Part shown: positions 57,021 to 64,000 of the stretch, piece by piece
Position numbering within the stretch: the stretch's first letter is position 1
Layout: each line of letters starts with the position of its first letter
From: Lumbricus terrestris
Lineage: Eukaryota; Annelida; Clitellata; Crassiclitellata; Lumbricidae
Assembly (NCBI GenBank): GCA_949752735.1
Contig: OX457039.1
Span: 45,713,099 to 45,777,098, forward strand
Length of the DNA: 64,000 bases
Reading direction: 5' to 3'
The notes under the pieces: model-generated
Seen by the model: only the letters and a program-made list of their open reading frames with translations
Databases searched by the model: none
Told to the model about the DNA's origin: nothing
Program-made: the position numbers and the translations under genes

Positions 57021-57311
57021 CATGGGCGTAGGAGGCTGGGTCCAGGGGGGGCAAATGCCCCCAAATTTCGGGCAAATGTGTTTTTCGGGCAAAAGAGGCA
57101 CGGACGTAAGAAAGTTCGAAATTTTTTCGAGCAAACAGGTACAGGCGGATATTTTATTTACACGAAGTAACTAAAAAAAGGTCATCAGATTTTTCGGACG
57201 AGAAAATGCTAAGATTTTGGGCGGATGACTAAAAAAAGGTCATCAGATTTTTCGGGCAAAAAATAACAATTTTGCCCCCCCCCCACTTCCGAAATGTCCC
57301 CTACGCCTATG
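57021..57311. mobile_element. non-autonomous hAT-type MITE, 291 bp
   Basis: The ends CATGGGCGTAGG and CCTACGCCTATG are inverted repeats with one mismatch. The flanks are the exact 8-bp duplication GCTGCAAT (57013-57020 and 57312-57319). Runs of G and C lie just inside both ends. A tandem pair of AAAAAAAGGTCATCAGATTT units lies inside. The 8-bp duplication supports hAT. Confidence 0.92.
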
Positions 57312-57319
57312 GCTGCAAT

Positions 57320-59475
57320 AATCGTCACATATTAGCCAATGCGTTCTTTAATCAGAGCAATTGCGCTGCATGTGAATGTGGAAGACATGCATGCACATAA
57401 CAATCCTCATTAAATTTTCTCGTATCTTCCTGAGTTTAATTATCTGTAGCTTTTTTAAATCGATCGATCAGAAACGCAGTTTTTTTATGAACAGTCGTTT
57501 ACCTTAATTGATGGGTTTTGTGGACTAATTAAAAGAATTTACTCATTTAACCTCACAACAACAAAAAATCTTAGGACCAACACAGGCAATCAATAAACTT
57601 GAACGTCGTGCTTTTTCTTCTATAGCAAGTCGCATGTATGACAGGACGGGTTCTAGGACAATTAGGCCTACCCACGACAATCACTCCTTTACAATTACTC
57701 CCCGGACAATACCCCCCTCCGTGCAGAAAGAATGACCAAACAACAACAACTATAGGTGTTAGTCATGAAACCCATGCATTAATTACATAATTATGATAAG
57801 AATGCAAAATATTCATTTAGTGTATACATTATATATTTATTGATTAGACACACAATATTACTATAGAGAATCATGCAACGTCACTACGTGAATTAAATGC
57901 GTTAAAGAAAATGTTGATTAGTGTTAATGAGTTAATTCAGCTTAAAAAGAAATGTTGTGAGTTACTTCGCGTTTGATAGTAGTTTGATTGACTACCATCA
58001 ATACCAATGCGCTCATTGTATACTTGCGAACGATGGTCGGAATCCTTGCGTTGGTGTCAGTATACGTCTTCCTTGGAGGTTGTGATGTACACCAGCCGGA
58101 GATTTCGTAATTTTGTTTCAATCTTTCAAGGTCAATGAACGCACATCATCAGCACATGATTCTCGCCTAAAACTGCCTAATAGTTAGCTATTAATAATTA
58201 TAGTCTTTGATGTATGGCAAGTCTTTTATGTCCAACATTGAGTTATTGCTTGGTCATTCTTTTAGCATGGGGGAATTGGCACGGGGTAATTGTCCGGGGG
58301 CAATTGTCCGTGCATGGGGTCATTGTCCTGTTACCGACAGGACTATAATAAATTATAAGCGACTGTGATCTATAATGATGATTTTTGGAGTGAATAGAGC
58401 AGACCGTACAATACAGACCTTACATAACAGACCGTACATAACAAACCGTATCCTGCATTGAATGTCATGCAAAAAAGTCCAATTTCTTGATTGAACTAGG
58501 TTTCCATACACACCACAATCCAACGTAGGCAAAATAGTGATTAATATACAACCAAATAGCGAAAATAACTGATTGGGGCCATCAACTAAACTCAACAAAA
58601 ACCAATGAATAATAATAAAAGTGACATGCTGTCTTTCGACAATTGATATGAATTCGCGAGAAGCGTTTAATGGAAGGATGATCGGGAAAATCAAAGCATG
58701 AATTGATGACCTATACTGCCATCTGTTGTCGACCGAATTCCGGATTAGGAAACATTTTCTAGCTAAGAAGTCGACCCATATTCTGTGGATTGGAGATATT
58801 AGATAAATTGTGACAAATGCTGCTGCTGCTGCTGCTGTTGATAGCGAAGACGACGATGACAACGATCAACTGCAGAATAAATGGTGTAAATGGTGTAAAT
58901 GGTGTAAATGGTGTAAATGGCAATATATATCAGCCGCAGTGGACATTGTACAGTATAGTGGATGCGGTACCAGTGGAATTACATTATGTCTACTGATAAT
59001 TATGTCCACTGCTGAAGAGAGAAAGAGAGACATACATACAGACAGACAGACAGAGAAAGAGAGAGAGAGAGTGAAAACAGAGAAGAGAAGAGAGAGAGAG
59101 AAACACAGAGAGAGTGAGAAACAGAGACAGAGACAGAGCGAATGCCAGACCCTGGCGCATACATAAATAAAGATTAACCGCAGAGATGCATGCGCGGAAG
59201 AATAGGAATTTCAATACCTGTTGAAGGTTATCAAGCACACGGACCGGCACACAAACAGACACACACACAGGCAGGCAGGTGAACCGACAGACACACAACA
59301 TCTAAGTTGATTATATATAGACCGACAACCACGCTCATCCAGAGAAACACACTGGAACAGACAGAAAGACACGCACGCAGGCACACAGACACAGACAGAG
59401 ACACAGAGACAGACACAGATAAGAAATAGAGAAAAAGACATGCAGCGGATATAATGTAAAAAATGTACTGCAGGT
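57320..59475. other. intergenic DNA containing one putative MITE
   Basis: AT-rich, with the inverted-repeat element at 57641-58343, a four-copy AAATGGTGT repeat at 58881-58920 and a GA/CAGA-rich tract at 59020-59140. The minus-strand frame at 58.4-58.9 kb has no recognisable content. Confidence 0.45.
57641..58343. mobile_element. putative MITE with GGACAATTACCCC-type inverted ends
   Basis: The left part has ACAATTACTCCCCGGACAAT, and the right part carries the complementary GGTAATTGTCCGGGGGCAAT. The outermost words GACAGGAC and its near-complement also mirror each other. No target duplication was pinned down, and there is no coding sequence. Confidence 0.55.
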
Positions 59476-59479
59476 GAGT

Positions 59480-59625
59480 GTCAGACAGACTGGAGACAGA
59501 CAGGCAGACAGACAGACAGACAGATAGACAGATAGACAGACAGGCAGACAGACAGACAGATAGACAGACAGGCAGACAGACAGACAGGTAGACAGACAGA
59601 CCGACAGACAGACAGACAGACAGAC
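59480..59625. repeat. (CAGA)n microsatellite
   Basis: CAGACAGACAGATAGA and related tetranucleotides. Both-strand Cys/Leu/Ser frames are artefacts. Confidence 0.95.
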
Positions 59626-59849
59626 TGGAGACTGCAGACGACAATACGGTGACAAGCAGACTGAGTCTGCTGAGTGAAAAGAGGAAATCGGATTTCGTTT
59701 TTTATTAGTAAAGTTTCTCGTTTTGAAAAGGCAAAACAATTTTGCGTTGCAGGTGGCTGCGCATTGTTGTAGAGATCGTCCAATTGTATAACGAAAGAGA
59801 CGATCGACTGAGCGACGATATATATATAGACCACATTCGTATCAATAGC

Positions 59850-60205
59850 AACACACACACCTACACCCACACGTACGCACCTACACACTCCCACACACGC
59901 AAACGCACCCACACACGCACACACACCTACACACACACACCTACACACTCACACACACACGCAAACGCACCCACACACGCACACACACCTACACACACAC
60001 ACCTACACACTCACACACACACGCAAACGCACCAACACACGCACACACACCTACACACACCTACACACCCACCTACACACACACACCTACACACACACAC
60101 ACCTACACACACACACCTACACACACAAAACACACTTTCACACTCACCCACGCACTCGCGCACACACACACACGGACATACACACGTGCGCGCACACACA
60201 CACCC
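59850..60205. repeat. (CA)n-rich minisatellite
   Basis: CACACACCTACACACAC units with a longer block containing CGCAAACGCACC repeated three times at about 60-bp spacing. Confidence 0.95.
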
Positions 60206-60244
60206 ATCGTCTGTCGTTGACGATATATGTTCCGCAGATCGATG

Positions 60245-60411
60245 ATACATCAATCGATATCAATCGATATCAATCGATATCAATCGATATCAATCGATAT
60301 CAATCGATATCAATCGATATCAATCAATATCAATCGATATCAATCGATATCAATCGATATCAATCGATATTAATCGATATTAATCGATATCAATCGATAT
60401 CAATCGATGCC
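60245..60411. repeat. 10-bp repeat (ATCGATATCA)n
   Basis: About 16 copies of ATCGATATCA in perfect 10-bp register with few substitutions. The unit is almost self-complementary. Confidence 0.97.
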
Positions 60412-60519
60412 CGTGGGTGCTTATATACTGCGTCGTCATGGCTGGAGACGTCTACACGGTCCGTGCACAAGAGGACGTATACGAACGACAATAGTAGAAA
60501 TGTATGAACCTCTGTTTAC

Positions 60520-61346
60520 CAGTGTTACCACTGAGGTTTCTGAAATAAACCCAGATTTCCTTCCGAAAAAACCCCAGAAAAACCCAGACTATTCATATAA
60601 GCTATTTTAGACCCCCTTTGTTCAAATAAAGTTGGTTTTTCGCTTGTTCGCATGAGGATTAACTAAATGTTCGTCAAAAGAGTCGAATAAAATGTAATTA
60701 CAACTTTAAAATGTCATTTGCCAAAGTTGTCAGAGACTCGGGATCCTTACTGACAAACAGTGAGTTTAATCAACATATTTGTGTGCGCATGCGCAGCGGG
60801 TCGAGTGTACCAGAATCGTAAGCACATAGCACATGTGGCTTAAATTTACAAAGTTTTAAAGTTGTCCGAGGTTTCCAGCCAAATTTTCTTAATACACCAA
60901 CAATCCAACGTTTTAACCACCTAGAACATTAATACTCTGCAACAACTAATTGGCTATTATACCACTAGAGGATTGACCTTACCTACAGTGTATAACTGTA
61001 TGTGCATGTTATAGATGTAATACGGCTTTACAAGGAAAGAGACGAGTGATCTGACCTATTTGAAATGTCAAAAGGGTTTATTTCTGTGCAGAACTATTCT
61101 TCAGGTTATAAATTATTTTGTGAATTGACAACATGAGATCTTGATTGTGGAGTTTAAAATTAAAATTAGTGGAAAAATTATGTATCACATCCATTTTACA
61201 TTGAATTTCACAGAATAATCATGTGTTGTAAGTACAAAAGTCAACTCACCAAAATAAACCCAGATCTTGCCAAAAAAAAACCAGAAACCCAGACGAAGGC
61301 CAAAAAACCCAGATCTAGTGGAAAAAACCCAGCTGTGGCATCACTG
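60520..61346. mobile_element. non-autonomous hAT-type element, 827 bp
   Basis: The left end CAGTGTTACCAC pairs with the right end GTGGCATCACTG (CAGTGATGCCAC in reverse), and both are flanked by the 8-bp duplication CTGTTTAC (60512-60519 and 61347-61354). Subterminal AACCCAGA words occur on both sides. No transposase frame is present. Confidence 0.9.
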
Positions 61347-61361
61347 CTGTTTACGATAAAG

Positions 61362-61455
61362 AACAACAGCAGCAGCAGCAGCAGCAATGACAGACAGCAA
61401 TGACAGGCAGCATTGACAGACAGCAATGACTGACAGACAGCAATGACAGACAGCG
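61362..61455. repeat. GACAGACAGCAAT minisatellite
   Basis: A CAG run and then several copies of a 13-17-bp ACAGACAGCAATG unit. Confidence 0.85.
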
Positions 61456-61579
61456 TATATACATTTGACGCAACCATTGCTTTGTTGTACGATCATGAAA
61501 TCGATTTCGGCATTTTCACTATTCTCCGACACGGATTGGTTACTCGTTGAATGGATATTTGATTCGGAATAATGGGATG

Positions 61580-61750
61580 ACCGGAAGGATGGATGGATAG
61601 ATGGATGGCTCGATTGGATGGCTGAGTGGATGACCGGATGGATGGCTGGTTGAGTGGGTGGGTGGCTGGATGACTGGATGGACGACTGGACTAATGGATG
61701 AATTCATGGATGGTTAGATGGAATGATGGATGGATGCATAGGTTAACGAA
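61580..61750. repeat. degenerate (GATG)n repeat
   Basis: GGATGGATGG-type units with many substitutions. Confidence 0.85.
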
Positions 61751-61759
61751 TGGATGGCT

Positions 61760-63606
61760 GATTATGATAAAATGATAGGCCTAATATAGTCTATCGCTCG
61801 GCGGATAGTTACCGTATGCTAGCCTATCCAGGGTGATACTGTATTAATATACCTTTACTACTTTACGTTTTGAGACATGTTCGTGTGATTGGCCCTATTT
61901 TGCTTTTATTATTATGCATGCTAATTATCTTGGAATGATGCACATTTACGCCGTGGTGAGGATAAAAGAGGCCAGACAGACAGACTGACAAACAGGTGTG
62001 ATAATTATGAGACCATGCTTCCTCTGTATTCGCAAGAAGACCACGGAGCGGACGAAGTGTATTTCGACCACGTCGGTTTGTCAACGATGAAAATGTCGAC
62101 GTTGTCTGACCAATAGGAAAAACACAATTTTAAAGAGTAAAAAGGGATCTTTTCTCAGTGGTCCATATAGTGGGGGGCGAATCCATCGTTTGAACTCAGA
62201 CTTGTGATAAACAGTCGATGTTTGAGAAGGTCACAACGTACGACCTACAGAGAAAATGAACAAGGTAATAGAGACGTGAAAGATCTTTTCAGAAAGAATT
62301 AAGCATCTTTGGAGAGAAGCAGTTATTTGAAACCAGAAGTGAAGAGAGGATCAGACGATAAGGGGAGAGAAGGTGTTTGCTGTGTGAAAGTTACACGCAT
62401 TAAGGATCACGTGAAAAGGCGTGCAGTCAAAAGAAGTGTCTTGCATATATATTATACTAGCTGATCTACCCGGCGTTGCCCGGGAAATTTCGATTTTTAG
62501 TTCCCAGCCACGCCTGACCCCGCTCCCACGTCGCCCTTCTCACCTCGTCTTACATCGGCCCCAACCCGGTCCCACTCTGGTCGCCATTCCCACCTCGCCT
62601 TCTTCCATAGGCCCACCCGGTCCAACCACTTTGAGTGCCCAGCGTTGCCCGTGATATTTAGGTTTTCGGTCCAACCCAACTCACACCCATCCATGTTTGC
62701 GCTATAGTCAGCATTTTTGCGAAACCGCGTGTCAAAAGATCTGCCCTCGTCGAAAAATGAGGTTAAAAATCTATTGGTTCGTTAAAAACCGATCGGCGAA
62801 AACTATTGCGTCTTAAATAGGCTAGTGATAGCCTACATATACGGTATATGTATTAATTAACGGCACAAAGCGTTATAATTTTTAAATCGGCCGTGACGTC
62901 ATTAATGTACTGGTTTCAATCATCAATATATCATCGATGGTTTCAATGTCTGTTGAAAATATGGTTGAAAGCAAATAAAATGGCGTCTTAAACACAGCGT
63001 TAGGATTGGATGGAAAATGAAATGTTTCAATCTCGGGAAACGGTAAGATTTTTGGATCGCGAAGCCCGATAGTGTTCCCCGGTGATGCTAAAAAGTATTT
63101 TTGTAAATATTGAGAAAAATCGGTCAGGTGGATAAGAAGAAAATTGGTTCATTAAAATGTTACGACTTGATTTTATAGGTTTAGATAGCTTGTTCTTTGG
63201 GGTAAGGTAAGACATGTCTATGCTAGAGGTATAGTTAATAGGCTGAAGCTGAAAATGAAATTGAGATTGAAGTTCAACCAAAGGTTGAGTTGAAATGTGA
63301 GGTTGAGGAAAAAAGAAGTCAGCACAGGCAGCTAGTGAGGTGAAAAACGGAGAGAATGATAATTGTCTTAATTTAATGTGACGTTGAAAAAACCCAAGTT
63401 ACAACATTTGGACACTGAATTATAAATGGGAATGTGAATCAGAAATGGAAAGTAAATTGCTTATTTCGACTAGGCCTATATGCAACTGAAACTCCTGCTG
63501 TAAGCAAGGAGTTAGGCTCCTTAGGCCTAATCAAAAGCTATATGCCACGGACTGTCAAAATAATTATTCGCTTCTTTCAGTTATCATCGTCGTCGTATCA
63601 AAGTCA

Positions 63607-63667
<61 letters not shown>

Positions 63668-64000
63668 GAATTGATAGCACAGTATTTTACAGTAGAGCTA
63701 CATAAGTTAGCACAAAAGAAAAGCCTCAAAAGATGCAGTAGAACTACATAAGTTAGCATTCCTCTTGAGTATATATCTATAGAGATCTTGAAGGGTCGCT
63801 ATATAAATTTATGTGATTGAAGAAAAGCCTCAAAAGAAGCCTCTATGCATTTCACTGATGTTGATTTGAATGGTTACTATAAAAAAATATTATTGTTAGA
63901 GCAGCTTTGCTCTGGTTGGTTGCGTTCCCTCTTGCTAACGTTCTCAACACTGCATGGGGTATTACTTGAAAATGGGAGTTAGTAGCGTAATGGTAACATT
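61760..64000. other. intergenic DNA, repeat remnants
   Basis: 62460-62510 contains ACTAGCTGATC followed by CCCGGCGTTGCCCGGG, and 62640 has a second diverged GCGTTGCCCG. This looks like the end of a dispersed repeat that I cannot classify. 63050-63150 contains GAGAAAAATCGGTCAG, which may belong to it. No gene recognised. Confidence 0.4.
63608..63665. repeat. (GTC)n microsatellite
   Basis: About 58 bp of perfect GTC triplets. The poly-Arg frame is an artefact. Confidence 0.97.

Noticed and set aside
58353..58862. 169-codon hydrophobic minus-strand frame
   Set aside because: AT-rich sequence, starts in a CTG run, no recognisable domain or splice support.

Overview
This is a gene-poor, repeat-crowded window of an animal nuclear genome. 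Split exons with consensus splice sites, a serotonin-type G-protein-coupled receptor, tRNA-derived SINEs and a broad set of retrotransposons and DNA transposons all point to a metazoan. A marine invertebrate is plausible (echinoderm, hemichordate or lophotrochozoan), but the sequence alone does not fix the phylum. No rRNA gene, genuine tRNA gene, CRISPR array or prokaryotic signal was seen.

Host genes. At 382-4547 (+) three exons with matching splice phases give the 3' part of a single-pass membrane protein: a short cysteine-rich sushi-like module, a transmembrane helix and a cytoplasmic tail of about 300 residues. Its 5' exons lie outside the window. At 32785-34428 (-) is a complete intronless class A GPCR that looks like a 5-HT1A-type serotonin receptor. 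Two open frames at 19.0-20.1 kb remain unassigned.

Mobile elements. 6.7-7.9 kb: a dead Tc1/mariner element with long inverted repeats. 8.7-9.5 kb: a non-LTR retrotransposon tail split by a 441-bp MITE. 9.8-11 kb: a decayed transposase. 12308-16974: a full-length, apparently intact Ty1/copia element with identical LTRs and a 5-bp target duplication. 17.06-18.99 kb: an old inverted-repeat element carrying a SINE and then a hAT element. 22.3-24.7 kb: a mariner-like element split by a CR1/L2-type retrotransposon. 41930-51296: an unclassified DNA transposon (element A) interrupted by a 6.8-kb Ty3/gypsy element (44329-51157) whose single ORF has lost reverse transcriptase and RNase H in frame. 53005-56147: a second, inverted relative (element B). 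57021-57311 and 60520-61346: two non-autonomous hAT-type elements with exact 8-bp target duplications.

Between these lie very many micro- and minisatellites, a telomere-like tract inside a perfect inverted repeat (27.4-27.8 kb) and a perfect 44-bp stem-loop (38.3 kb).

The most unusual signal is the octamer TAGGCCTA. I found 22 copies, where about one is expected. In three independent internal comparisons (satellite at 6.2 kb, inverted-repeat arms at 41.2 kb, repeated motif at 57.7 kb) it equals an uninterrupted sequence in which TA has become TA-GGCC-TA. That is the expected form of an excision footprint of a TA-targeting transposon with GG...CC termini. Elements A and B have exactly such termini (TA|GGG...CCC|TA), which makes their family a candidate source.
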